Part shown: positions 51,178 through 60,890 of the stretch, in pieces
Position numbering within the stretch: position 1 is the stretch's first letter
Layout: each line of letters starts with the position of its first letter
Origin: Phytophthora colocasiae
Lineage: Eukaryota > Oomycota > Peronosporomycetes > Peronosporales > Peronosporaceae
Length of the DNA stretch: 64,000 nucleotides
Direction: 5' to 3'
NCBI GenBank assembly: GCA_018806915.1
Contig: JAGKQI010000048.1
Location: 248,001 to 312,000, forward strand
Made by a program: the position numbers and the translations under genes
The notes under the pieces: model-generated
What the model was told of the DNA's origin: nothing
What the model saw: the letters and a program-made list of their open reading frames with translations, nothing else
The model's database searches: none

Positions 51178-53009
51178 GATGACGACATGTTAGTCCAGGT
51201 ATTAGCGAGATGATGATCAGCTGTCCACACGCGAGATCCGGCATCCGCCATCACATTGAGTTTTCCGGGAATATGTGATGCGGTAAATACCAAGTTATAC
51301 TGGAATTCAGCAAGTGAAAGTAGTCGATTGTACATTTGTGCGACCGGATTTCGACTTGCTCGGCTGTTAGCCCAGGCGACCGCGCTTGTATTGTCGATGT
51401 GAAACTCCACATGCGTCCGGGCTTTTCGATCTGGAGTAGACCAATACGGTCCCCAATGCAACGCTGCCAACACTGCGCTTCTCAGCTCCCGGACGTTGAT
51501 CGACGTGAGTTGAAGATCGCCTTCTGAAAAATGCTGACGAATGAAGCATTTTAACGAAGGCTCAAGAGCACATAGTCCGTCTCCACTGGCATCCATAAAG
51601 ACGTGGAATTCCGGAACAGAGACGTCTGCGAAGTGAATGACAGGAATCCTGTTGAACCGATCTGGATTTTGGAGAACAGCTTGGAACCAGCGAAGGTCAT
51701 CCAGTGCCGAATTCGGAATTGCGTAGCGACCGTACTTTGGACTACGTGAAGCTGTTTCTTGTAACCTCTGTAGGAAAGCCCGAGCTGGTGGAAAGCAACT
51801 TGCGACGTGTCGGAGGCTTCCGAGTGCTTCCAGCAGTGTTGTGCGAGACGTAGTACCCGCTAGAAGCAGGTTCTGGATTCGGGTCAACGCCTTGGCGAGT
51901 TTGTCTGACGGAATAGACACCGTAGCGTCCTTGGTGTTCCAGAGTAGGCCTAGGGCTTTGCACTCCGAAGTCCACTTCGTAAATTTTTGTTCGTTGATGG
52001 CTGTGGGTCCGAGTACAGTAGCCATTGCACGTCGTAGCGATATGTTGGCATCAAAACATTTTGGACCCTCGTCGATTTCGATGCACGTGTGATCGTCACA
52101 CCACACGTTTCCGGTGAACTGACGATTGAAACTGTTGCCGTGTTCGTACAGGTAGTTGATTATTTTGCCAGCGAGCGAATAAAATGCTGGTGATCCACAC
52201 CAGCCGAACCCACATGCGAGATCGATGACGAGTAGGTTTTCGAACACGAAACCGAACATGTGAACCGAGTCAGCATGTACTGGGATGTGGCGGAACGCCC
52301 CGGACACATCCCCGAGCATGATCAGAATGCGTTTTCCGACATGAGATATAGCGAGAGCGTGAATACGCTTAGCGAGATCCCGAGGTGGATTATAAACGAT
52401 CGAGGGGAAGTTTTCACGATCAGTAAAGTCATTCACCGATTGACCTTCTGGAATCGAGTAGTCGTTGATTAAACGAATATCAACCGAAGTACCGACTTTA
52501 GCAACGGCACCCAGAGGACTGATGAACACTTCTGGCCACAGGTCTACGAGACTAGCATCGACGATGAGGTACCGTCCTTCAAATTGTCCTGCTCGTAGAT
52601 GCCGACGTATTTGTGTAGATAACCTTCGTATGCCAGCATGGTTGCGAGGGCGGCGTGACTGCCTGGGAGGACGTCCAGTGGTCCATTTCGGTATGACGCC
52701 GTGCTGCACGATCTTGTTCCACTCGCAGATCGTTGGTGCAAGTGTTGGATCGATTGACGTTGCTATCTCAAAGAGATCTTTGTTGGGTCTAGGATCTGAG
52801 AGGGTTTGCCCCCTAAGGCATCGAACGATGTCGGGTAGAGTCTGTGTACCCTCACGAGCAACACTCGTCCAGAACCGAACCTGGTCCATGTCCACTTCGG
52901 CCAGCATGTTCGGACGAGGCGGCGGTGGTTGCAATCCAGCAATGTTGTTTTCATGAATCTCAGAAATGGTGGCTTGATGTAAGTCACGAACGCGATGCAA
53001 AGTCGACAT
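50910..53009 (-). CDS. DIRS2 reverse transcriptase-RNase H
   Basis: 699 codons, open. RT motifs: RYLIVDASLVDLWPEVFISPLG, LGDVSGAFRHIPVH, CGFGWCGSPAFYSLAG and the catalytic VWCDDH. RNase H-like: FMDASGDGLCALEP, INVRELRSAVLAAL, HIDNTSAVAWANS, HIPGKLNVMADAGSR. The protein copies the element RNA. It begins shortly after gag on the same strand. Confidence 0.92.
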   Translation of the reverse strand: MSTLHRVRDLHQATISEIHENNIAGLQPPPPRPNMLAEVDMDQVRFWTSVAREGTQTLPDIVRCLRGQTLSDPRPNKDLFEIATSIDPTLAPTICEWNKIVQHGVIPKWTTGRPPRQSRRPRNHAGIRRLSTQIRRHLRAGQFEGRYLIVDASLVDLWPEVFISPLGAVAKVGTSVDIRLINDYSIPEGQSVNDFTDRENFPSIVYNPPRDLAKRIHALAISHVGKRILIMLGDVSGAFRHIPVHADSVHMFGFVFENLLVIDLACGFGWCGSPAFYSLAGKIINYLYEHGNSFNRQFTGNVWCDDHTCIEIDEGPKCFDANISLRRAMATVLGPTAINEQKFTKWTSECKALGLLWNTKDATVSIPSDKLAKALTRIQNLLLAGTTSRTTLLEALGSLRHVASCFPPARAFLQRLQETASRSPKYGRYAIPNSALDDLRWFQAVLQNPDRFNRIPVIHFADVSVPEFHVFMDASGDGLCALEPSLKCFIRQHFSEGDLQLTSINVRELRSAVLAALHWGPYWSTPDRKARTHVEFHIDNTSAVAWANSRASRNPVAQMYNRLLSLAEFQYNLVFTASHIPGKLNVMADAGSRVWTADHHLANTWTNMSSSWIQVPLEEPFDNLSSLWERCCVKTPWLSLPLPPTAATGANGVNSPGRWDGLNGSPSLRLLEDSDTSLHFAGQAAGTTATSEINTQPSS

Positions 53010-53093
53010 GAATAATTTGTGACGCTTGACTTCATTCTCCTCGTGACTCGATTGAAGCCTCGCGGAAGTTGCGACGTCAGCGTCGTAGGCGTG

Positions 53094-54962
53094 TCATGAA
53101 TCAGTTGACTGCGTGCTAAGACCTCCCCAGCGCTCCTCAATGATCTTGCGTGCTCCATCCGGTAACGATTCAGGTCGAAAATGGGAACTCGAGCAATTAG
53201 CAAACTGGCAGCCCGATTTAGAAAGGAACTTCAGGCAGACTCGTCGACCGTCCTCACCTTTAGGCAACTGCGAAAATACCTCGGAAGGGATGCGCGATGT
53301 CATTGGTGCGCGTTGTCCGCGTGAACCTTTATCTCTGTCACTGGTGCGAAGCCGAACGGATGTTGATAACGGTTTCCAGCTCTGACTCGAGTCTCGAAGA
53401 GCCGCTAGCTTGTCATCACTTCGGCAGAACTGTGACGACACCTTTGTCGCTTCACTTAGACCCTCGGCGAGGATTGTGCTACGAAACAAGCTGAACTTGC
53501 AGTTGATCCAGTAAGCGAGAAGACGCGACATCGCAGGATCCGGTCGAGCGTGGTCCATAATAATAATAATAATATTAATAATGAAGTCTTTCGCCGCAGA
53601 AATGAACTCCACTGTCTCGTTGTTGTAGAAGTACTGACCGAATTTGTGAAGTGCCGAAAGTGAACTGATCAAGTCGGCGAAGTTAGATGCCTTTGGAGGC
53701 GTCGGAAATCCGTTCTTTGCTGAGAAATCCCACAGGTTAGCGCCCTTTTCACTGGTCAGTACCTCGTCGTCCCAGTGTGTCCGTCTACAATGCATGATAG
53801 ACAACCCCAATCTGAATCCAAATGAATACAAACCGCGTAGGGTAGCCGGACTTGCCACGAACTCCACGTGTGGTGACTGCTGAACAGATTGAAGCAAAGT
53901 CTGAGGTTCCTTACCTGTATGTTGCCTGTTGACTATTGCCGCATGTATACGGCGGTCTGTCGGGGACGGATGAAGAACTATTCCGCGTTGAGGTCTCTGA
54001 TGACGGTCTGGATTTGACGTGTCAGAGTCACATTCACTAACATAGTCGGTGCGTCTGCGTTTGGATAATGGAGCGTTCATGTGCTTTACTTCTCTGATGT
54101 CATCGTCGTCGTCGTCTGAAGGGCTGTAGTGTTGCTCATCGTCAGAACTGGCCGAACCCATCGACTGTAGTGCGGCCTGGGCGAGGTCACTGCGTCTGTT
54201 CGTTGGAGGAGCTGTATGGACCCTGCGAGTGGCCTGTTCACTAAGTGGATGGTCAGTTATAGTCGCTACCCCGCAGTCTTGATATAGGTCCTGCGGTCGG
54301 TTAGAGCGACTAGCCGTTGAGAAGTCCACAATGTGCTGCCGGCGAACGTGCACTAGGGCAAGCGTTGAAGGTTTCACAAGGGGTACCAACTCTTCGGGGT
54401 GGTATGGCACCGACAAATTGGTCATGACAGAGTCTGGAATACCGTTCTTTTTCTTTCTGCAGGTCGCTAGGAGAGTATCTTGGCGATGAAGAAGTTCCAT
54501 TGGACTTACAGCCGCCACGTTTGAACCCTGCCCAGGTCGTAGAGCGTAGTTGAGCGGGTCTACCTTGATAATTGACTCCACATTCGTTAACGGGAAACGT
54601 GCGGGCCCGTCAGAACTAGAGATATGGAGGGTGTCCGTTGTATCCGATGCGGTATAGCCAGTGACAACACCGTATGACCACTCGTCGACACCAGCATCCG
54701 AAGTACGCACGAATGCAACCGGGAAGGATACATACGACCCTGGCCATTGCTTGCGTTCCGATTCTGGTACTAATCGAAAGCCAACGATTGCCGTGGGAAT
54801 TTCGAACGTAGTGTTTTCCGTGTCCTCGTCAGGGCCCACCACCTTCACTTCAGCCGTGTCATCCATGATGCTGACAACTTCAACGTACTGGAAATCTGCC
54901 AGTTCACTAGCGTGACTGGGACCAAGGAATGCAAGGGCGCCAACTTGGACTGGTCTCGACAT
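53094..54962 (-). CDS. DIRS2 gag-like protein
   Basis: 622 codons, open. An N-terminal beta-rich region (LADFQYVEVVSIMDDTAEVKVV...) could fold as a small barrel; a disordered Asp-rich middle follows; then a helical region (LLAYWINCKFSLFRSTIL) and a CCCH-like finger (CLKFLSKSGC-x4-C-x4-H), ending WGGLSTQSTDS. The paralogous DIRS1 protein has the same ending. Probably RNA-binding/packaging. A run of ATT/ATA (53555-53580) encodes an isoleucine tract, an odd replication-slippage patch. Confidence 0.8.
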   Translation of the reverse strand: MSRPVQVGALAFLGPSHASELADFQYVEVVSIMDDTAEVKVVGPDEDTENTTFEIPTAIVGFRLVPESERKQWPGSYVSFPVAFVRTSDAGVDEWSYGVVTGYTASDTTDTLHISSSDGPARFPLTNVESIIKVDPLNYALRPGQGSNVAAVSPMELLHRQDTLLATCRKKKNGIPDSVMTNLSVPYHPEELVPLVKPSTLALVHVRRQHIVDFSTASRSNRPQDLYQDCGVATITDHPLSEQATRRVHTAPPTNRRSDLAQAALQSMGSASSDDEQHYSPSDDDDDDIREVKHMNAPLSKRRRTDYVSECDSDTSNPDRHQRPQRGIVLHPSPTDRRIHAAIVNRQHTGKEPQTLLQSVQQSPHVEFVASPATLRGLYSFGFRLGLSIMHCRRTHWDDEVLTSEKGANLWDFSAKNGFPTPPKASNFADLISSLSALHKFGQYFYNNETVEFISAAKDFIINIIIIIMDHARPDPAMSRLLAYWINCKFSLFRSTILAEGLSEATKVSSQFCRSDDKLAALRDSSQSWKPLSTSVRLRTSDRDKGSRGQRAPMTSRIPSEVFSQLPKGEDGRRVCLKFLSKSGCQFANCSSSHFRPESLPDGARKIIEERWGGLSTQSTDS

Positions 54963-55168
54963 TGGTTGTACCTTCGCTCGGAGACTTCCCGATAGTTTGT
55001 TCCGTAGACCGTTCGTTCTCGCCGAACTGAGTAAAAGCGAAAGTGAGGCCTCCGAGTCTATCTACAGTAGTTCTCTATCGAGTCCTTGTGTTCTTGTCGC
55101 GCGCTGCCGTTAGCGTCTCCTGTTCTTATGCTTCCGGAAATAGGAGTATCCTTCCTGGATACTTCCGC

Positions 55169-55210
55169 CATGGCCCAACCGACGAGCATCCAGATCTTCC
55201 GACGGTAGCC
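55169..55210. other. DIRS2 right insertion junction
   Basis: Repeat B ends ...TTCCGC at 55168 and transporter sequence starts CATGGCCC. On the left, ...GATCAGGCA precedes repeat A. Confidence 0.8.
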
Positions 55211-55634
55211 CCACAACGGCACGCAGTCGGACAGGATACCGTAGAATACCTTGAAACTCCAGGGTAGAATGACTAGCGTAGAAGCTGTAGTGACTTGAGA
55301 ACCTGTTGCATTGAGGTATTGTTGAAGGAATGGGTACACTGTAGCTGGTAGGAGTCCATAGTTGATTCCGACTGCAGCGTACTGGAACAATAGATCGATA
55401 CTGTCCCGACTCGTAAGACTGGGGGTTCCACCCTCACGAAGAGCACCACCTTCAAGACTGGCGGGGTCCGGGGTCTTGACATGCGTGTAACTAGCGTTAG
55501 GAGTTCCATCCGGGTCTTTAGCTTGAGAGGGAGTTCCACTCACAAAAGATAGTCGAACAGGGATGTCGAGCTTGCTGGGGCCAGCAGGCCCGTGTTGTGA
55601 TGCCATGAGTCTATCGACTAGTGGGGTGGAGTGC

Positions 55635-55648
55635 AAATTTCGGAATGA
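55635..55648 (-). promoter_or_regulatory. Initiator-like element of transporter C
   Basis: On minus TCATTCCGAAATTT, close to the oomycete Inr plus flanking promoter region consensus, about 30 bp before ATG 55606. Retained although the gene is broken. Confidence 0.6.
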
Positions 55649-55659
55649 AAGTTGCTGTC

Positions 55660-56345
55660 GGTCTCAAAACGAACTGGAAATTAAAATCGACAATAAAAAC
55701 CTACTAACGAACTTGACTCAGCAGTGTTGGCTTGACTCAAAGGATCCAGACTCGTTCATTTGCTCGTGATGTACAGGAAGGGCCCTGTGTAAGAACATAC
55801 TACAGTAGTATTTAGAGCGTCTCCACCATCACAGCAGCACAAAAGCCGGTAGGGAGATGTGTAGATTTGTCCGTTCGGCGATGCTTTTCATGCCAGCTGT
55901 ACGATGAATCGGTGACGTCCTGAAACCGCACACAGGCATTCGCTGCCACTCGGTGATGCAGGGCTCGTACAGGAGGGATGGAAATGCTGCACTCGGTGAC
56001 AGGAAGCGCTACCGCTCGGGAATTCATGTTCGTTTGCACCGTATGTGCCTGCAGTCGACGACTATGCGGATATGGTGGGAAAACCATGGACATTCGGACA
56101 TGGAGAGGATCCACGCAACGCGGCCGCGTGAGACCAATGTACCTCTGCAGGATCACTCTACTGTAACATGGGACGTTTTATGATCTCAAATTCGATTGAA
56201 AATTAAAATTAATCGATCAAAAGTGGGATATTGATTGCCCATGATTTCATTAACCTGTTTGCTTTATTTCCCAACTCACACTGTACGCAATTGCTGCAGG
56301 GAGCACTTATAGCTCCATTTACTGTAGATATTACCCACAAAATTA
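55660..56345. other. Intergenic, no gene seen
   Basis: Short frames without motifs. It lies upstream of transporter C and may hold its distal promoter. Confidence 0.5.
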
Positions 56346-56347
56346 TA

Positions 56348-57408
56348 CTACCTCCGTGCGGAAAATGATGAGCATTTTAAAAAAAAATTGCGCAGCGCTC
56401 CGCCTCGTTGTTTTGGGGAGTTATTAAATTTGCAGAGGAGCTATGCGTTTTTGTTGAGCTGCTGACAAAACCAAAAGAAATTTGTGAGCGTACGTGCTCC
56501 GCCACATTAGAAGAATTACTAGTAGTAAAACGGATCAAACTTCAGACGTCGTTGACGTCTCACGAGCAGTTAATGCGTCTGGAATATCAACAGAGTTGTC
56601 AATACAGAAAAAGGAGTGCCATAGCGCTTGCTTTGAACAGCCTGGCACGGGAGGATCTTCTGTAGGGCACCCATCTTTCCCTGTGAGCAGGCTGGTTCAC
56701 AAGCTTGTCCAACCACCAGAGCATCCTGCCGCAGCTACCACGGGATCGTCCTCCAGGGCATGAGGGCGAGCAATATCACGTCGTGCATTGCGTCGAACTT
56801 GTAGGTTCCATCAAACTGAGAGGTCACATGATCCATGCAGAACTGGAGCCTCTTGAGGCGATGCAAAGGGGTGAGCAGTGGACGAGTTTGTCTTGGCGCA
56901 CGGCGTAGGAAGCCCTCCTTCACGAGTTGTTGCACGAGATATGAGCTCACGCCAGACCCCTGTTGTATAGCACGCTGGTGCTCACGGTCATTTACTGGCA
57001 CTTCGGCGAGGCACTTGCACAACTCCACGCGGTTCTTCTTCTTCGCCCTTGGGAGTGTTTTCTTGACTTGACTACCGCTCCTACCCGGTCTCCCATTGAC
57101 CGGATACCCTGCTCCCAAATGCGAGAAACAGCGCAGCGGTTTAGATCAAAGTAGGCAGCTGTCCGCCCGATATCGCCGTGCCTGAGCACCCCTCAATTGC
57201 TGTGAAGAAGCAGCATCTCCCACACTGCTTGGCGCTCTTCGTCAGACGCTGCTCATCGCCGCTCCGGTTTGAAAGTGATGGGGGGAGGTCCAGCGGGAAG
57301 ATTGGGCGGGAGATTCGAAATTCAAAATTTGATCGGATTTGCAAGGTATAGATTCTGAACAGGATGTAATACAATTGGAAATGCTCATCATTTTCCGCAC
57401 GGAGGTAG
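56348..57408 (-). mobile_element. Tc1/mariner-derived element, unit 1 (1,061 bp)
   Basis: 30-bp perfect TIRs at 56348-56377 and 57379-57408 and TA on both sides. On minus it encodes pieces of a Tc1/mariner-like transposase (HTH LRHGDIGRTAAYFDLNRCAVSRIWEQG; LTPLHRLKRLQFCMDHV) but lacks the catalytic DDE region, so it is non-autonomous. Confidence 0.88.
56735..57189 (-). pseudogene. Truncated Tc1/mariner-like transposase, unit 1
   Basis: Two overlapping frames (57189-56992, 57118-56735). The first has the HTH domain and a VVKSRKHSQGRRRR basic stretch. The second has QLVKEGFLRRAPRQTRPLLTPLHRLKRLQFCMDHV and DGTYKFDAMHDVI, where family members continue with the first catalytic Asp, but here it stops soon. 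Degraded. Confidence 0.75.
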
Positions 57409-58367
57409 TATTAGATTTGCAGAGGAGCTATGCGTTTGTGTTGAGCTGCTGACAAAACCAAAAGAAATTTGTGAGCGTACGTGCTCCGCCACATTATAAG
57501 TACTACTAGTAGTAAAACGGATCAAACTCAGACGTCGTTGACGTCTCACGAGCAGTTAATGCGTCTGGAACATCAACAGGAGTTGTCAATACAGAAAAGG
57601 AGAGTGCCATAGCTGCCTGCTGTGCTATGGCAAGGGTTAATCCGTCGCAAGGCAGCTTGGGGCTTTGAGCAGGCTGGTTCACAAGCTTGTCCAACCACCA
57701 GAGCATCCTGCCGCAGCTACCACGGGATCGTCCTCCAGGGCATGAGGGCGAGCAATATCACGTCGTGCATTGCGTCGAACTTGTAGGTTCCATCAAGCTG
57801 AGGGGTCACATGATCCATGCAGAACTGGAGCCTCTTGAGGCGATGCAAAGGGGTCAGCAGTGGATGAGTTTGTCTTAGCGCACGGCATAGGAAGCCCTCC
57901 TTCACGAGTTGTTGCACGATCTATGACCCCTGTTGTATAGCACGCTGGTGCTCACGGTCATTTACTGGCACTTCGGCGAGGCACTTGCACAACTCCACGC
58001 GGTTCTTCATCTTTCGCCCTCGGGATGTTTTCTCGACTTGACTACCACTGCTACCCCCGGATACCCTGCTCCCAAATGCGAGAAACAGTTTAGATCAAAG
58101 TAGGCAGCTGTCCGGTTGATATCGCCGTGCCTGACTCAGGCCCTGAGCACCCCTCCGTTGCTGTGAAGAAGCAGCATCTCCCACACTGTTTGGCGCTCTT
58201 CGTCAGACGCCTCCGATCCGCTCCGGTTTGAAAGTGATGGGGGGAGGTCCAGCGGGAAGATTGGGCGGGAGATTCCAAATTCAAAATATGATCAGATTTG
58301 CAAGGTATAGATTCTGAACAGGATGTAATACAATTGGAAATGCTCATCATTTTCCGCACGGAGGTAG
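57409..58367 (-). mobile_element. Tc1/mariner-derived element, tandem unit 2 (959 bp)
   Basis: Repeats the interior and right TIR of unit 1 (about 56421-57408) with scattered differences, and ends in another 30-bp TIR copy (58338-58367) followed by TA. It has no left TIR of its own; the right TIR of unit 1 lies there in the wrong orientation. A head-to-tail partial duplication. Confidence 0.85.
57717..58160 (-). pseudogene. Truncated Tc1/mariner-like transposase, unit 2
   Basis: Same segments as unit 1 (QLVKEGFLCRALRQTHPLLTPLHRL...), with extra deletions around 57920 and 58040 that break the joining frames. Confidence 0.7.
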
Positions 58368-58411
58368 TATCATGTATTGCAATTTCAGAACAACTACTGC
58401 TACTATCTCGT

Positions 58412-60121
58412 CTAGCATCCCTTGCCTCCAGCGATGATCAGACACGACGTACTCTCGTACATGGCCATAATGTTAGTCATAAGCGACCAGATGAAGGCGA
58501 ACATGACGTAGAAAATGGTAATCGCACCCATGATCTTGCTGCTACCACCGGTACGCAAAAGCTCCTGTGTCTCCTCCTTCTGTCTCGGCAGGAAAACCAG
58601 GAACGACCACGAGAATATCGTCATTCCGTACATGATGAGCACTGCGTACGTGAGGTCCGTTTTGATCGAGTTGTCATCGGCCTGAATTCGCTCTGTGGTC
58701 AGATTGAACGGCTGATCAATCACCAGCGTCAGAGCCTGAGCGAAGGGCATGGCAAGGTTACCCACCATCGTCATGAGACCGTAGATAACACCTTCGTTAC
58801 CCACACCGGACAGCTCGACGATCACGAAGAAACCAATCATCCAACCAACACCGTACGGAAGCTGAACAGCCATGGGGATACCGAGCCAGAACCACTGACT
58901 ACGGAAGACGTCCCAAATAGTAAGGAGTGTCGTCAAGCCATCTGCAATGATAACGAAAATGCCGGTTAAGAGGATCATTGTGCGCCAGTTCCAGTGCAGT
59001 CCCCACTTGGATGTAGCCATGATACCAGCCATTAGCAGCACGTTACTGATGATCTCACTGATGGTGTTGTTGATAGGGGTAACACCCACCATGTACGATT
59101 GAACCGGAGAGCTGGCAGTGTACGAAATACTGGAGAAAACGTTCTGGAAGAACTGGTAGAAGAGAACCTGGTACACCGCACGCTTCTGGAGCAATTCCCA
59201 TAGGTCAGTCATGTACACTTTGAAATCCACTCGGGGTTTCTTCTCTTCGTTGACGAAAAACCACGTAATAGGAAGGATCGGAGCTGTCATAACTGCCACA
59301 ATAGCCATGAGCTCTGGGAAGCTCAGCGAAAAGTTGAAGTCACCGCCGTAGTCCTCGCCGTTGAAGCAGAAACCCACCAACAATTGTCCAATGATCACAA
59401 ATACCGTTCGCACAGCGTAGATAGCGGACTGCGTCTTGCCTCGACGCTCAATCGGCTCACGTTGAGCATAGTCCACCACGATACTGTCGGAGCACACGAC
59501 TGCAAGCACGTAGCCAACTGCAGTGAAGAACATGAGCATGACGAATTTACCGGCCTGGTTACTGGCGGCAGTGTTGAGACGAGCCTCAATTTCAGGAGTG
59601 TAGTCTGCGGGTTTAATGTCACGGTCGGAAGGGTTCAAGTAGTATGGATCTCCGGGGGATGAAGTCGCCATAACCACTAGCATCACCAGACAAATAACCC
59701 ATCCAACCAACATCCAGGACTTCCGGCGGTACCCGCAGATAGGTACGCAATCCGACAAAATGCCGTAGAAAGCCTTGAAACTCCATGGCATGATGACCAA
59801 AGTGGACGCAGTTGTTACTTGGGAACCCGTAGCGTTGAGGTATTGCTGCAGGAATGGGTAGATCGTCGCAGGAAGCAAACCATAGTTCAGTCCAACAGCA
59901 CAATACTGGAAGAGCAGACCCAAACCGTCTCTGCTTGTGAGACTCGGTGCTTCTCCTTCTCGAAGAGCTCCACCTTCGAGATTAACTCTATCATTGCCTC
60001 CATCGGGGGTCTTCACTGTCGAGTAGCCATTTTCGTTGTTGATAACCTTCGCCTCAGAGGCTCCGCTCACGTACGATAGACGGAGGGGAACGTCGAGCTT
60101 GTTGACACCGTGCGAGGCCAT
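58412..60121 (-). CDS. BT1-family (folate/biopterin-type) transporter D, intact
   Basis: 569 aa, about 12 hydrophobic helices. BT1 features: YCAVGLNYGLLPATIYPFLQ, FYGILSDCVPICGYRRKSW, VVCSDSIVVDYAQREPIERRG, SSISYTASSPVQSYMVGVTP, C-terminus GGKGC. Closest in the window to the broken copy C and more distant to A and B, so the cluster has two sub-pairs. ATG 60121 chosen: paralogs start at the same distance from the RLSYVSG motif, and an Inr lies about 35 bp upstream; the in-frame ATG 60196 is less likely. The mariner element ends about 40 bp beyond its stop, in the 3' UTR. Likely a membrane carrier for folate/pterin-like compounds. Confidence 0.93.
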   Translation of the reverse strand: MASHGVNKLDVPLRLSYVSGASEAKVINNENGYSTVKTPDGGNDRVNLEGGALREGEAPSLTSRDGLGLLFQYCAVGLNYGLLPATIYPFLQQYLNATGSQVTTASTLVIMPWSFKAFYGILSDCVPICGYRRKSWMLVGWVICLVMLVVMATSSPGDPYYLNPSDRDIKPADYTPEIEARLNTAASNQAGKFVMLMFFTAVGYVLAVVCSDSIVVDYAQREPIERRGKTQSAIYAVRTVFVIIGQLLVGFCFNGEDYGGDFNFSLSFPELMAIVAVMTAPILPITWFFVNEEKKPRVDFKVYMTDLWELLQKRAVYQVLFYQFFQNVFSSISYTASSPVQSYMVGVTPINNTISEIISNVLLMAGIMATSKWGLHWNWRTMILLTGIFVIIADGLTTLLTIWDVFRSQWFWLGIPMAVQLPYGVGWMIGFFVIVELSGVGNEGVIYGLMTMVGNLAMPFAQALTLVIDQPFNLTTERIQADDNSIKTDLTYAVLIMYGMTIFSWSFLVFLPRQKEETQELLRTGGSSKIMGAITIFYVMFAFIWSLMTNIMAMYESTSCLIIAGGKGC

Positions 60122-60153
60122 CTTGCGGTTGGTTGATGTGCTCGAGAGCGCGC

Positions 60154-60167
60154 AAATTCCGGAATGA
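60154..60167 (-). promoter_or_regulatory. Initiator-like element of transporter D
   Basis: On minus TCATTCCGGAATTT, followed by TGCGCGC, at about 33-46 bp before ATG 60121. Matches the same motif of C and B. Confidence 0.65.
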
Positions 60168-60439
60168 AAGGCTACGACCTGCTCCAACCAAGTCAAGAGG
60201 CGGAACCGTTCGTTGGTAAACTATTTCTTCTCGGAGCAGTTTACTAAAGCTGATCCTGTAGGCGGTGCTGGGGTTATTTCGTCGCTGTAGGTTATCCAGG
60301 ATAGGATCTCTGTGAAAAGTTTGAAAATTCGACCGTTCCATGCTCGAGACACGGTGCGTACAGGCAGCAGCTGGTCGTGAACATTGTGACGCTGATGAAT
60401 TCTACGTTTGCATTCGCTCGTACCGGCACACGGGACGAG

Positions 60440-60530
60440 TTTTAATCGGGGGGGGGAAGGGAGGACTCGAACCCCTTATATTAGGTACTTATTTCGAAGC
60501 CTGTTCGAAACAGGCGCATTGACGTCTAAG
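60440..60530 (-). repeat. tRNA-like segment (SINE-like), class II shape
   Basis: On minus GGGGTTCGAGTCC (B-box-like) lies near the 3' side, and a hairpin with GCCTG/CAGGC stem and 7-nt loop TTTCGAA lies in anticodon position, followed by a long variable region as in tRNA-Leu/Ser. A C-run follows. The acceptor stem does not pair well, so it is not called a functional tRNA. Confidence 0.5.
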
Positions 60531-60807
60531 CAAGGTTACTCCTAACTAATTTCCTACGGCTACTCGGTTACCCTTAGTCTATGACCGGTACGCTTGAATT
60601 TCTTGGGAATTTTTGCCCAATGGCCGCCGTTGATGAGCCCCCAGCTGGTGCCTGGCCGGGTAGAGTACTGCGACCGCGCCAACTCCTTGAGTCTTGTCTC
60701 CGTGTAGTTGTGCCTTGATTGGTCCCGATGTCTTAGAGAAGAGCTTGTGAGTGATGGGAAATGAACAGAGAAGGGCAGCGGTGAGAGAGGAGAGCAGAAG
60801 TCGAAAA

Positions 60808-60890
60808 GGGCGACGGAGGCGGGGCTCGAACCCTCGGTCAGTTCGTGGATCAGCGGATGCTAACCCACTGGGCCACCGGCGAGCCCTGAG
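60808..60890 (-). repeat. tRNA-like segment with A and B boxes (SINE-like)
   Basis: On minus TGGCCCAGTGG (A box) and GGGTTCGAGCCCC (B box) at tRNA spacing. The acceptor arms do not pair, which suits a tRNA-derived SINE head better than a tRNA gene. Confidence 0.55.

Larger units (their letters stand above)
49812..55168 (-). mobile_element. Complete DIRS-type retrotransposon 2 with split direct repeats (5,357 bp)
   Basis: Repeat A occurs at 49812-49883 and 50046-50117 (72 bp). Repeat B occurs at 49888-50045 and 55011-55168 (158 bp, one mismatch seen). Read on the plus strand the order is A, B, A, ORFs, B: the split direct repeat arrangement of PAT/DIRS elements. No target duplication is visible, as expected for recombinase integration. 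It sits in transporter C. Confidence 0.93.
48507..55606 (-). pseudogene. BT1-family transporter C, split by DIRS2 and a palindrome
   Basis: 5' part 55606-55169 (ATG to GWAM), 3' part about 49811-48507. The DIRS element (49812-55168) lies in the codon series after GWAM, and the following CLIMLIVM resumes at once on the left. A small indel near 49745 shifts the frame. A palindromic insertion at 48867-48915 breaks the coding of the YGLITMVGN region. The remainder follows transporter D closely (C-terminus GGKGC). An Inr-like TCATTCCGAAATTT precedes the ATG (55635-55648). Not functional. Confidence 0.92.

Noticed and set aside
60808..60890. Functional tRNA gene
   Set aside because: A and B boxes are present but the acceptor arms do not pair; SINE-like origin is more likely.
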